Positions 52,480 to 61,272 of a DNA stretch of 64,000 nt are shown in pieces (positions within the stretch are counted from its first letter, which is position 1; each line of letters starts with the position of its first letter). The stretch is from NCBI RefSeq assembly GCF_002999235.1, contig NZ_CP027236.1:1674001-1738000 (forward strand). The letters are read 5' to 3'. Source of the stretch: Actinomyces sp. oral taxon 897 (GTDB lineage Bacteria > Actinomycetota > Actinomycetes > Actinomycetales > Actinomycetaceae). A model generated the notes under the pieces. The model ran no database searches, was not told the origin of the DNA, and worked only from the letters and a program-made list of their open reading frames with translations. A program made the position numbers and the translations under genes.

Positions 52480-54008
52480 ATCTTACTCCCGTCCGGAAGG
52501 CCGTTTGAGGTACTACGTGCAGTCGAGGGACGGTTGCCCCCAGGCTGAGCGGGGCTGGCAGCAGCAGCATTCTTCACCTGCGAGCTCCACTCAGACAGCG
52601 CACGCTTCAGAATCTCCTCCATCTCCTTGGCGACGTGCGCGTTGGCGGTCCTTCCCAGCTCGATCTCCCGGTCGAGCATGTCATCACGGATGGCCTTCTC
52701 CCGACGAGTCTCCCGGTTACGCTGCTCCTGGTCGCGGTCGGTGGTCGTCTCAACCCGGTCATACTCATCGTCCTGGAGCTTTCGGGCGATCCTGTCGTAC
52801 TGGGTGACACCCTTTGCGGCAATGAACACCTTAATGATGACAGGCAGCAGCTCAATCGAGATGAACAGACCTGCGACGAAGAGATGTGACAGCCACGGCG
52901 TCCAGCCTTTCGAGCCGAGACGGTGGAGCGCAATGATCTGGAAGAGCAGTCCGGAGCTGTTCCGGATGAGGTCGCCGTTCTTCTCCGCCTCCAGCTGGGC
53001 ACTGAACCTGTCGCGCTTTGCGATCAGCCCACCTTGACAGCCGGGATCCTTTACCTCATGCCCCTTGTCGTCCTTGACCGCCTTACCCTGACTGTCCTTC
53101 TGGGAGCCGCAGAGCGCTATGTTCGCCTCGCGCACGGCCTGCTCGGTCTTCTCCTTGTTGGCCTCCCTGACTGCGTCCTGAGCCGCAGTCAGGTTATCCT
53201 GAGCCTTCTGCTTTTCCGTCTCCGCGTTCACAACATTCTTATTGGCTTGCTCGTATTCAGCTTTTCTTGCTTCAGCAGCAGGGCCATTACCGGGGATCCC
53301 ACTTGCGCGACCACCGCAACTCTGACCGTTCTGCTCGCATATATAGACTTCATGAGCCTGCTCACGCGCATCCTTGGCACTTTTTAGCTTGGCTTCGGCG
53401 GCCGCGTACTCCGTCTTCGCCTGCTCCAGCTCCGGCGACGTCAGACCGGCGGGGCCTTCATTGACGATCTTCTGCTGTGCGTCGATCTCCTGATCGACTG
53501 CTTCCAGGTCCGTCTTGGTGGAGCCGTTCTCGGCCGCCTCCCTGCTATCACGGATCAGGTCGTCCTGATACGCCTTAACCTCGGCGCTGACCTCACTGTG
53601 AAAGATCTGCAACGTAATGGGCGTCGACACCACCACACCTATGAAGACCGCCAGAATGAACCTTGGAAACGCGTACTTCGTTGCCCGCCACCATCCCGCG
53701 ATACCCTGCATCGTCTTAATGAGCGCCCTGTCCAGGACGAGAATCAGGGCGCCCCACAAGAGGCCCAGGACGATGGACGCCGCCAGACGGCTGCCCGGTT
53801 GGTTTGCCGCTGCCGCTCCCGTCTGAGGGTCGACTACGACGAGGACCGCGTTGCGGAGGGCGAACATCATGGACAGTGCGGCCACGAACGCGGTGCCGAG
53901 CATGACCAGACCCAGCCCGATAAAAGTGTTCCGTTCGGATCGCGCATGCTTAAGGACGTCAGGATCGGCTCCGCCCAGAATCGAGAGAAAGTTGAATATC
54001 CGACTCAC
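52476..54008 (-). CDS. DUF4407-type membrane protein with coiled coil
   Basis: 510 residues from GTG 54008, which has AAGG with a 6-base spacer; an in-frame GTG at 54038 has no ribosome site. Four transmembrane helices are visible: FIGLGLVMLGTAFVAALSMM, ASIVLGLLWGALILVLD, FILAVFIGVVVSTPITL, and LFVAGLFISIELLPVIIKVF. Between the third and fourth lies about 200 residues of charged coiled coil with four Cys, followed by a coiled cytoplasmic tail rich in Arg/Glu. This matches DUF4407 proteins, whose role is unknown. It heads the operon, so it may be the membrane sensor or effector that the two kinase/phosphatase/VWA triads serve. Confidence 0.85.
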   Translation of the reverse strand: MSRIFNFLSILGGADPDVLKHARSERNTFIGLGLVMLGTAFVAALSMMFALRNAVLVVVDPQTGAAAANQPGSRLAASIVLGLLWGALILVLDRALIKTMQGIAGWWRATKYAFPRFILAVFIGVVVSTPITLQIFHSEVSAEVKAYQDDLIRDSREAAENGSTKTDLEAVDQEIDAQQKIVNEGPAGLTSPELEQAKTEYAAAEAKLKSAKDAREQAHEVYICEQNGQSCGGRASGIPGNGPAAEARKAEYEQANKNVVNAETEKQKAQDNLTAAQDAVREANKEKTEQAVREANIALCGSQKDSQGKAVKDDKGHEVKDPGCQGGLIAKRDRFSAQLEAEKNGDLIRNSSGLLFQIIALHRLGSKGWTPWLSHLFVAGLFISIELLPVIIKVFIAAKGVTQYDRIARKLQDDEYDRVETTTDRDQEQRNRETRREKAIRDDMLDREIELGRTANAHVAKEMEEILKRALSEWSSQVKNAAAASPAQPGGNRPSTARSTSNGLPDGSKI

Positions 54009-54345
54009 CGCTGACCTTACCTTCCTAATCGGGGACACAAGTACTAAGAGGGTAGTCCTTGTAAATCTTCAAATAATATCACTCACATGCACCGACGGAA
54101 CGCCGGGAAGAATGCGGCCACGGGGTTACCGTACCGGACAGCTCCAGCACCAAGAAAATATCCATGCTCATAGAAAAGTATCTCCGTGGGTCCAGGGACT
54201 GAAAATCATGGCGTCTGCCGACCGTCAAAGCCGGGGAACGCCTCTGCGGGCAGGACAGCAGTGGAAGTCTACGCTCAGGGCCCGCCGACAGCCAGCCTCA
54301 CAAAGTACAAGTAATTGCCACGAAAAACCTTGCGAGGCTCAAACT

Positions 54346-54351
54346 ATTATA
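54346..54351 (-). promoter_or_regulatory. Possible -10 element of the TerY-P cassette operon
   Basis: A perfect TATAAT on the minus strand inside the AT-rich patch. At the 17-base spacing the -35 position reads CTGGCT, a poor match. It would give a leader of about 330 bases before GTG 54008. Weak prediction. Confidence 0.3.
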
Positions 54352-54498
54352 TTTTTGAATATTTCAATAGCCAGACCTTATAATGGATCCACCCTCTACT
54401 TGACCATCATAGATGATTTTATGTCATTTTATGTGACGCCAATCGTGATCGTCGTCCACGACGGGAGACCTCACTGGCGCCCTTCGTGACATTCCTAG

Positions 54499-54646
54499 GG
54501 GTCAGTTCCTGTACCGGGGTTGACAGGAGGCGCCAGGACCGCCCGGCACCCGACGCCGGAGGCCCCGAGGTACCCGGACGCAAGTCAGGGTCGCGCCGGG
54601 CCAGGGCGACCGTGCACCAGAGGCCCTCGGGTACCCGGGCGCAAGG
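54499..54646. repeat. Repeat locus B: right copy of the 36-bp direct repeat plus 27-bp units
   Basis: Bases 54499-54534 match 41709-41744 at all 36 positions, same orientation, 12,790 bp apart. Two 27-bp units follow (54559-54585, 54620-54646), related to those of locus A and sharing the CGCAAG end and a GTACCCGG variant. The locus sits between the promoter side of the cassette and the 3' end of the histidine-kinase operon, mirroring locus A. Confidence 0.8.
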
Positions 54647-54705
54647 CACCGGGCCCGGTGCTACCGAGCCGCCCCACCTGCGGCCCCACTGCCAGCAGGG
54701 GCTGC

Positions 54706-57657
54706 TCAGATCTCCTCCAGGCGCAGCACCCGCCCGGCACGTCGGAGCTGGATGGTGGCCTGGGACGGGGCGTGGGGCGGGGTGAGGCGGACGACCAGCT
54801 GGTCCCCGCCGTCGGCCTCCCGGAGGACGGCGCGCACCGCATCCACCAGCCCGGGCGGCAGGCCCGACGCCGTCGCCCGACTCGGCCCTGCCGTCCCAGC
54901 AGGCTCCTGCGCCCCGGGCCCGGCCTCACCACCCGCCCCGGGTACAGCTGGCCCCGCCTCTCCGGGTTCCTCCGCGCTGCCGGGTCGATGAGGCCCGCTA
55001 CCTGCCCTGTCCACCAGGCCCACCCCGCTCGCGGCCCCGGCGTCCTGGGCCCCGGCCCCGGCAGCCCTGGGCCCGGCCTCACTACCCGCCCCGGGCCCAG
55101 GATCTAAGGGATGCCCCGGCAGATCGCCATTCGTGACGGGCGCGGGCCCCTCCCCTCCCCGGGGTACGGAGCCGAGGGCCGTATCCTGCCGCCCGGCGAG
55201 GCGCGGCCCCTCCCCCCGGGCGCCGGAGGGGGTGGTGTCGAGCTGGCCGGTGGCGGCGGTGAGCGGCCCCTCCTCTCCCCGGCGGCCTCCGTCCGCAGGG
55301 GCCACCGCCACCGGCACCCCTGAGTCGTCGAGCTGCACCACCACGACCCCCGCCCGACGCGCCTGACGCACCAGGGTGGTCAGCTCGGCGTCGGCCGCCA
55401 GCCGCGGGGCCCGGATGAGGTCACGCAGGTCGGCCTCGACCCACCCGGCCTGCTCCACGAGCTCAGGGATCGCGCCCCGCAGCGCCAGCTGGCCGATCAC
55501 CTTCAGGGAGCGGCCCCTGACCTCCCTGAGGAAGTCCTCCTGGACCCGTACCGCCTCCTCCTGGGCCGCCTGCCGGACACAGGCCGCCTGCGCCCTGGCC
55601 TGCTCACGGGACAGACGGCGCCTCATCCACCTCAGCGCGACGCCCGCCAGCCACACGTTGAGGGCCTGGACCAGCGGGTAGGGCAGGAACCTGAGCACCA
55701 CCAGGTGGTCCACACCGACCGCGTGCGCCCCCACCCACAGGCCCGCGCCCGAGGCCGCCAGCGTCAGGAACGCCAGGACGTCGCGCCTGTGCATGAGCGG
55801 GGCCACGCAGGCCAGCGCGGTAAAGGGCACCGCCCACCCCGCCGAGGAGATGGCCAGGGCCCCCGGGGGCAGCCCCGACCCCACGATCACGGCCGCGAGC
55901 GCCGCCGCGCACGGTGCGAGCACGTGGACCCAACCTCCCCAGGGACCCGCGGGCCCGCGTATCAGGAGCACGACCGCCGCGCTCTGGACCACCAGCGCCA
56001 CCAGGACCAGCCCCACGGCGTGGGTGCTGGGCTGCATGAGCCCGTGCAGCCACATGGTGGCCACCAGGAGGAGGCCGACGCCCCGCCCCCTGGGGCTGTG
56101 CAGGTAGCGGTGCGCCTGCGTCAGGAGCCCCGGTCTGGGAGGCGGCGTCGCCCCGCCCCCGCTCGGCTCCCAGGTCAGAATGACGCGGGTGCCCTGGCCG
56201 GGCTCGGACTCGACCCTGGCCCCGCCGCCCTCGAGAGACTCCATGCGGGCCAGGACCGAGCCGCGCAGCCCCATGCGCTCGGGGCTGAGCCGGGACAGGC
56301 TGAACCCGGGGCCGTCGTCGACGACCTCAATGACCACGCCCGCAACCTGGCCCCTGAGGGTCACGCTCAGGGTGACTCCCCCACCGGGCGGCCCGCCTAT
56401 CTCGGTGACCTCACTGGACCCCCTGCCCCCGGTGACTCCCCCACCGGGCGGCCCGCCTCCCGGGGCGCCCACCTCCCTGCCGCCACCGGGTACGCCCCCC
56501 GGCCCGGCAGCCGACACCGCGTGGCGGCGCACATTGCGCACGGCCTCCTGGGCCGCCAGCAGCAGGGCCTCCCAGGCCGGGGCGGGCAGCGCCATACGGG
56601 GGTCGAGGAGCTCGGCGCGGACCACCGTCCGGCAGCGCCCGCCCACCTGGTCCTGGACGACCTGGCGCAGCGCGGCCTCCAGGTCAGCCAGGTCGTGCCG
56701 CCCGGGGTCGGCGCCCGGCGCGTCCTGGGCGGTGGGAAGCATGACCTCCAGGGCCTGACGGGCCTGGTGGCGTACCTCCTCGTCGGAGGCGCCCCGGACC
56801 CGGCTGGCGGTGACCAGGGCGGCAATGACCCGGTCGTGGACCATGCTGGCCACCACCCGGCCAGCCCGGACACGTGAGGCCGAGGCGGCTCCGGCCTCCA
56901 GGGTGGCCTGGGTGGCCCGGACCGCGGCGTCCAGGCGCTCCCCCTGCTCCAGGAACCGGGACAGGAAGGGGAAGTAGACCAGGCACAGGAGCGTGCCGAA
57001 GGTGGTGTCCAGGACGACGACCCTCAGGGGCTCCCCGCCCGCGTACCAGCGCACCAGGAGCATGAGCGTCGTCAGGGGCGCGAACGTCCAGTACGCCCGG
57101 GGCAGGGGCAGGCAGATGCACAGCATCCCCACCAGCCCGGCCAGGTACGCGGTGCTGGCCAGGTGACCGCCCTCCATCTGCGGGGTCAGCGCCAGGTGCG
57201 GGTTGAGGTGGTGGTAGGCCACGATGACGCCGTTGACCACCAGCGTGAGCACGTACATGCCCCAGGTCGCGGCCGTCTGGTAGCGGCGGCGTCGTACGGC
57301 GTCCCACCGAGAGCGCACCCCCCACAGCGTGAGCGCCACGGGCAGGAGCGGCGAGGCCAGGAAGGCGATCAGGAGCGTCGCGAGCCAGGGCGGGGCCTGG
57401 GCCACCTGGGCCCGGTTGGAGCGCGCGTCGAGCACCTCGGCCAGCAGTCCCAGGCCGCAGACGGCCAGCACGAGGGTGGTGCGCACGCCCTGCTCCCAGG
57501 ATGGTGTCCTGCCGGGCGTCCACTGCTCGGCCACCACGACGCGCCGGGCCCTCAGGGCGCCGGCCAACTCCCCGCCGTCACCTCGGTCCTGGTCCGTCCG
57601 GGACCCCCGACGCCCCCGGCAGACCCCTCCCAGGAGCGTCAGGAGCGCCCTCACCAC
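54706..57657 (-). CDS. Bimodular membrane histidine kinase 1
   Basis: 983 residues. Module 1: about five membrane helices (60-230), a NarL-type dimerisation helix with phospho-acceptor H274 (SMVHDRVIAALVTA), N-box EAVRNVRRHA (371-380), a 50-residue Gly/Pro insertion, then G1 VVDDGPGF (445-452) and GQGTRVIL. Module 2: six or so further helices (about 530-690), a coiled-coil segment (EEAVRVQEDFLREVRGRSLK) without the histidine, the motif VEADLRDLIRAPRL, then about 130 disordered Pro/Gly/Ala residues and a short beta tail with no ATP-binding boxes. So one active kinase module is followed by a vestigial one. It overlaps the HK2 stop by 7 bp. The likely partner is the response regulator at 60149. 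Confidence 0.85.
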   Translation of the reverse strand: MVRALLTLLGGVCRGRRGSRTDQDRGDGGELAGALRARRVVVAEQWTPGRTPSWEQGVRTTLVLAVCGLGLLAEVLDARSNRAQVAQAPPWLATLLIAFLASPLLPVALTLWGVRSRWDAVRRRRYQTAATWGMYVLTLVVNGVIVAYHHLNPHLALTPQMEGGHLASTAYLAGLVGMLCICLPLPRAYWTFAPLTTLMLLVRWYAGGEPLRVVVLDTTFGTLLCLVYFPFLSRFLEQGERLDAAVRATQATLEAGAASASRVRAGRVVASMVHDRVIAALVTASRVRGASDEEVRHQARQALEVMLPTAQDAPGADPGRHDLADLEAALRQVVQDQVGGRCRTVVRAELLDPRMALPAPAWEALLLAAQEAVRNVRRHAVSAAGPGGVPGGGREVGAPGGGPPGGGVTGGRGSSEVTEIGGPPGGGVTLSVTLRGQVAGVVIEVVDDGPGFSLSRLSPERMGLRGSVLARMESLEGGGARVESEPGQGTRVILTWEPSGGGATPPPRPGLLTQAHRYLHSPRGRGVGLLLVATMWLHGLMQPSTHAVGLVLVALVVQSAAVVLLIRGPAGPWGGWVHVLAPCAAALAAVIVGSGLPPGALAISSAGWAVPFTALACVAPLMHRRDVLAFLTLAASGAGLWVGAHAVGVDHLVVLRFLPYPLVQALNVWLAGVALRWMRRRLSREQARAQAACVRQAAQEEAVRVQEDFLREVRGRSLKVIGQLALRGAIPELVEQAGWVEADLRDLIRAPRLAADAELTTLVRQARRAGVVVVQLDDSGVPVAVAPADGGRRGEEGPLTAATGQLDTTPSGARGEGPRLAGRQDTALGSVPRGGEGPAPVTNGDLPGHPLDPGPGAGSEAGPRAAGAGAQDAGAASGVGLVDRAGSGPHRPGSAEEPGEAGPAVPGAGGEAGPGAQEPAGTAGPSRATASGLPPGLVDAVRAVLREADGGDQLVVRLTPPHAPSQATIQLRRAGRVLRLEEI

Positions 57658-60152
57658 GGGACCTCCACCAGCTCCTCGTGGCCCCGCCTGCGGATGACGG
57701 CCGCGCAGGCGCCGTGCGGCGGGCTCAGGCGTATGAGGACGTCGTCGCCGCTCTGGGCGGCATCCAGGACCCGCACGGCGGCGGGCACGAGCCCCGCGGG
57801 GACGGGCGGGCAGGTCCGCGGCCCGACGGCGCCGGGATCCGGCCCGACGACGCCGGGAGCCATCCCGCCAGCCCCGGACACCGTCCCGCCAGCGCCGGGA
57901 TCCGGCCCACCGGCCCCGGACACCGTCCCGCTGGCCCCGGGTGCGGCCGCCGGGGTGGGGGCGGCGCGCCCGGCGTCGTCGATCTGGGTCACCCGCACCC
58001 CGCGCTCGCGGGCCCGGCGCACGGCCTCCACCAGGTCCGGCAGGGCGGTCAGGCGCGGCACCCGCACCAGGTCGCGCAGCTCGGCCTCTACCCGGGACAC
58101 CTGCGCACCCAGGGAGTCCTCCAGGGGTACCAGGGCGTCGCGCAGGCGCCGGAGCACCGGGTGGGATATGTCACGCACCCGTCCCAGCAGGCGCCGCTCC
58201 TCCTCCAGGCGGGCCACGGTGGCCTCCTGCTCCAGTCCTGCCAGCCGGGCCAGGTGGCGCGCCTCGCCCTCAGCGGCCTCCACCCGGCGCACCAGGGCGA
58301 TGACCCCGGAGAGCACCGTGGTGTCGTAGAGCTGGTAGGCCAGGGACACGAGCAGGGGCACGGCGGGCAGCTGCCGGACAAGCCCCACGCCCAGGGTCGT
58401 GGCGGCCGTGCCGGCCAGGGCCAGCCACGCCCAGCGGGAGCGGTCCCGCAGGATGAGGAGGTTGATCACGACCACCGCGTAGCTGTACGGCCAGCCGTCC
58501 TGCCCCATCACGGGGGCCGGGACCCAGGACGCCAGGAAGAAGGCCGGTGCCAGCGCCACGCAGGCCGCCGCCGCCCGTATCCGCCAGCGCCCCGGGCCGC
58601 CTGCCGGGGGACCGGTCACGCACAGGCTGGCCACGGTGAGAGCAGCGGCAGAGCAGCACCCGGCCAGCAGGCCCCATCCCCCCGACCGCGCCCCCCAGTA
58701 GGCCGCGTGCGCCCAGGCGCCGAGGGACACGGCCGCCGTGAGGAGGCGGGTCGCCCAGCCGCCCCAGGACACGGCGAGCCCGTCGTGGGGCGGGCACCGA
58801 CGGGGCTCCGGCGCGGCGGGCAGGTACCCAGGGCGGGGCGGGGCCCACCCCAGGAAGACCCGTGTGCCCCTGCCGGGGGCGGTGTCCACCTGGACCCATC
58901 CCCCGGGCAGGGCGTCCATGCGCTCACGCACCGACAGCCGCAGCCCCAGGTGCACCTGCGGGGCGTCGGCGGGGTCAAAGCCGACGCCGTCGTCACGCAC
59001 CACCACGCGGACGCCGTCACGGACCTGGCGCACGGTGAGCAGCGCGCGGACCCGGCGTCCGGCGTCCCGGCCCCGGGCGTGGCACTCCACATTGCGCAGG
59101 GCCTCCAGGACCGCCTCACGCAGGGCGGCCAGGACCTGCGGGGGCAGGGGCCGGGCCCCTGGACCCGCTCCGGCCTCCCCCGCTCCGGCCTCCCCCGCTC
59201 CAACATCCCCCGCTCCAGCCGACCGCCGGGTGGGACCGGCGTCGACCTGCCAGGTGCAGGCGGGGGTGGTGTGGGCCCGGCACCAGGCGGCCAGGAGACC
59301 CGTGAGCTGGTCCAGGTCCCGTGGCGGGCCGGTGTCGGGCGAGGGGTCCAGGGCGTCCAGGGCGTGGTGCGCCTGCTGGTGGACCTGGTCGGCGTCCAGG
59401 CCGCGGGAGGGCAGGACCGCCAGGAGGGCGGCCAGGACGTGGTCGTGGGTGAGGCGCCGGGCCCTCTCCTGGCCCTCCAGGCGGCTGGCGGCCACCAGGG
59501 TGCGGGCCTGGCTGGCGTAGCGCGAGGCGTCCTCCTGGTCCACGCACTGGGCGCGCGCCAGGAGGCAGGTGACCGGGTAGGAGCAGGTCCCGGCCAGGAC
59601 GACGTCGTAGCTGGTGGCCAGCAGCACCTCGGTCAGGCCCTCCCCTCCCACCACGGAGCGCACGACCACCTGGAGGACGCTCATGGCGCCGATCCCGGCG
59701 GCCAGGCGCCATGGGTGGCGCCACACGACCACCGCCAGGTAGGAGGCGGGCAGGAGAGGCAGAACCGGCAGGACCGGTGCGGAGCCCAGCGCGGCGCGGG
59801 TGCGGGGGTCTACCGCGAAGGTGGCGACGAGGCTGAGGCTGCCAGCCAGGTAGGTCAGGACGTAGAGCCAGGAGGTGGTGCGCGCCCACCCGGCGAGGGT
59901 CTCGATACCGCTGGTCAGGCCACCTGGACGGTACCTGGTGGTACCGACCCCCACCAGCAGGACGACCAGGGGCACCAGGGGCGAGAGGAGGACCGGTACC
60001 ACGGCCGCCAGGGTGGCCCAGGTCTGGGTGCCGAGCACCTGCGGGTAGCGGACCAGGGAGAGGACCGGGCAGACCACCCCCACGGCGCTGATCGCCGCCG
60101 TCAGCACCACGGTGGCGGCTGCCGTGAGCTCTCCCGTGAGACGAGCCGTCAT
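57651..60152 (-). CDS. Bimodular membrane histidine kinase 2
   Basis: 833 residues, paralogous to HK1 with the same two-module plan. Module 1: membrane helices 10-195, H236 in RRLTHDHVLAALLA, a Gly/Ala/Glu insertion (313-334) ahead of the N-box REAVLEALRNVECHAR (345-360), G1 RDDGVGF (386-392), and GRGTRVFL. Module 2: more helices (about 450-640), a coiled segment (EEERRLLGRVRDISHPVL) that may retain a His, then VEAELRDLVRVPRL, a repetitive SGAGG/PDPGAGG linker and a beta tail. No second ATP-binding site is seen. It follows the response regulator with a 4-bp ATGA overlap. Confidence 0.85.
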   Translation of the reverse strand: MTARLTGELTAAATVVLTAAISAVGVVCPVLSLVRYPQVLGTQTWATLAAVVPVLLSPLVPLVVLLVGVGTTRYRPGGLTSGIETLAGWARTTSWLYVLTYLAGSLSLVATFAVDPRTRAALGSAPVLPVLPLLPASYLAVVVWRHPWRLAAGIGAMSVLQVVVRSVVGGEGLTEVLLATSYDVVLAGTCSYPVTCLLARAQCVDQEDASRYASQARTLVAASRLEGQERARRLTHDHVLAALLAVLPSRGLDADQVHQQAHHALDALDPSPDTGPPRDLDQLTGLLAAWCRAHTTPACTWQVDAGPTRRSAGAGDVGAGEAGAGEAGAGPGARPLPPQVLAALREAVLEALRNVECHARGRDAGRRVRALLTVRQVRDGVRVVVRDDGVGFDPADAPQVHLGLRLSVRERMDALPGGWVQVDTAPGRGTRVFLGWAPPRPGYLPAAPEPRRCPPHDGLAVSWGGWATRLLTAAVSLGAWAHAAYWGARSGGWGLLAGCCSAAALTVASLCVTGPPAGGPGRWRIRAAAACVALAPAFFLASWVPAPVMGQDGWPYSYAVVVINLLILRDRSRWAWLALAGTAATTLGVGLVRQLPAVPLLVSLAYQLYDTTVLSGVIALVRRVEAAEGEARHLARLAGLEQEATVARLEEERRLLGRVRDISHPVLRRLRDALVPLEDSLGAQVSRVEAELRDLVRVPRLTALPDLVEAVRRARERGVRVTQIDDAGRAAPTPAAAPGASGTVSGAGGPDPGAGGTVSGAGGMAPGVVGPDPGAVGPRTCPPVPAGLVPAAVRVLDAAQSGDDVLIRLSPPHGACAAVIRRRGHEELVEVPW

Positions 60153-60835
60153 GGCTGCTGCTGCTCTATGGGCAGGATGGTGGGGATCAGCCCGGCGTCC
60201 TGGGCCCGGCGCAGGAGGTCCACCCTGCTGGCGGCGGGAAGGCCCACGTCCATGAACCGCTGGCGGATGGCGTTAATGCGCTTGTTGACGGTGTTCACGC
60301 TGCGGCCCACGCGGCGGGCGACGTAGTCCGCCTGGGCCCCGGAGGCGTACAGCGCCAGGATCTGCCGCTCCAGCTCGGACAGGGACCCCAGGACGAAGGC
60401 CGTGTCGGAGTCCAGGATGCTGGCCCACTCCAGGGAGGGGGTCAGCTCCCCGTGGGCCGCGGCACGGATCGTGTCAATCAGGACCTGGGGGTCCTCGGAC
60501 TTGCGGACAATGCCCAGGACCCCGGCCTCGCAGGCCCGGCGCATGAGGTAGACGTCGTCCCCGGAGGTGTAGACGACGACGGCGCAGTTCAGGGCCTGGA
60601 GCGCGGTGACGTTGGCGGCCGGGTCGGAGCGGTCGTCCAGGAGCAGGTCCAGGAGCACCACGTCGGGCGCGCCCTCGTGCCCCAGGTCCACCACCATGGC
60701 CTGCAGGTTCGGGTAGGTGCCCAGGAAGCGCAGGTCCGTGACGGGGGCCAGCATGGTGGCTACCCCGACACCCAGGACCGCGTGGTCGTCAATGAGGGCG
60801 ATGCGGGAACGGCGGGTCGAGACGGTATCTAACAT
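60149..60835 (-). CDS. NarL/LuxR-type response regulator
   Basis: 228 residues from ATG 60835 (AAGG 6 bases upstream); an in-frame start at 60892 would add a hydrophobic, unlikely head. The receiver domain has the acidic pair D16-D17, phospho-acceptor D63 (VVLLDLLLDD), T90 and K112 (VRKSED). The C-terminal LuxR-type HTH is at about 152-215 (LSELERQILALYASGAQADY, RRVGRSVNTVNKRINAIRQR). First gene of an operon with two histidine kinases, so it is the shared output. A 14-bp palindrome 126 bp upstream may be its operator. Confidence 0.92.
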   Translation of the reverse strand: MLDTVSTRRSRIALIDDHAVLGVGVATMLAPVTDLRFLGTYPNLQAMVVDLGHEGAPDVVLLDLLLDDRSDPAANVTALQALNCAVVVYTSGDDVYLMRRACEAGVLGIVRKSEDPQVLIDTIRAAAHGELTPSLEWASILDSDTAFVLGSLSELERQILALYASGAQADYVARRVGRSVNTVNKRINAIRQRFMDVGLPAASRVDLLRRAQDAGLIPTILPIEQQQP

Positions 60836-60960
60836 AACGAACCTTACAGGAGCCGGGAGTAACACAGAGAATAACGGACTCAGCCTACTCACAGGTACCT
60901 GCTGCCCGGTAGGCCCGTAGTCCGCCGTGCCACGTCTGAGGACGCGACCCGCACTCGCCC

Positions 60961-60974
60961 ATCTACTAGTAGAT
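60961..60974. promoter_or_regulatory. Perfect 14-bp palindrome, candidate operator
   Basis: ATCTACTAGTAGAT is self-complementary over all 14 bases and starts an AT-rich patch in a GC-rich intergenic region between divergent transcripts. A dimeric regulator, perhaps the adjacent LuxR-type protein, could bind it. Confidence 0.4.
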
Positions 60975-61210
60975 TATGTAATTGAACGAATAATTCCTCG
61001 ACCATGTGCGCCCCGCGCCCCTGCGCGGCAGGCACAGACCGCCCCCGTAAGCAGGACAGGAGGCGCACCCGCCAGCGCCTGCCCAGCCGCTCCCGCAAGC
61101 GGGCAGGAACGGGGACCGGCACCCCGTAGCGGGCCGGGAGCGCGGCGTCGCCCCCATGAGCAGGCAGGAACTGGCTCGCCGCAGATAGGCGGACCCGTCG
61201 GTCGGCCGCC

Positions 61211-61216
61211 TACAAT
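61211..61216 (+). promoter_or_regulatory. Possible -10 of the three-gene plus-strand operon
   Basis: TACAAT lies 57 bases before GTG 61273. The -35 position (GGCGGA) is poor. A strong AAGGAGGA ribosome site follows at 61261-61268. Confidence 0.35.
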
Positions 61217-61272
61217 GGCCCTGGGCGCAGCACCCCGTGCCCTGTCCCCTGTCCCCGCTTAAGGAGGATCGC

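Larger units (their letters stand above)
54009..54705. other. 697-bp intergenic region upstream of the TerY-P cassette
   Basis: No gene is supported; the frames present have no ribosome site or protein-like composition. The right-hand part carries repeat locus B. The middle (54,330-54,440) is very AT-rich for this genome and contains a perfect TATAAT on the minus strand. The part next to DUF4407 would be a leader of more than 300 bases, long enough for a regulatory RNA, though no fold is obvious to me. Confidence 0.5.
60836..61272. other. Divergent promoter region between the response regulator and the small-protein operon
   Basis: 437 bp without a gene. It contains the RBS of the regulator, a TATTCT on the minus strand near 60,872 as a weak -10, a perfect 14-bp palindrome in an AT-rich patch (60,961-61,000), a GC-rich stretch with partial inverted repeats (CCGCTCCCGCAAGCGGG near 61,087-61,103), and the -10/RBS of the plus-strand operon. 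Confidence 0.5.
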
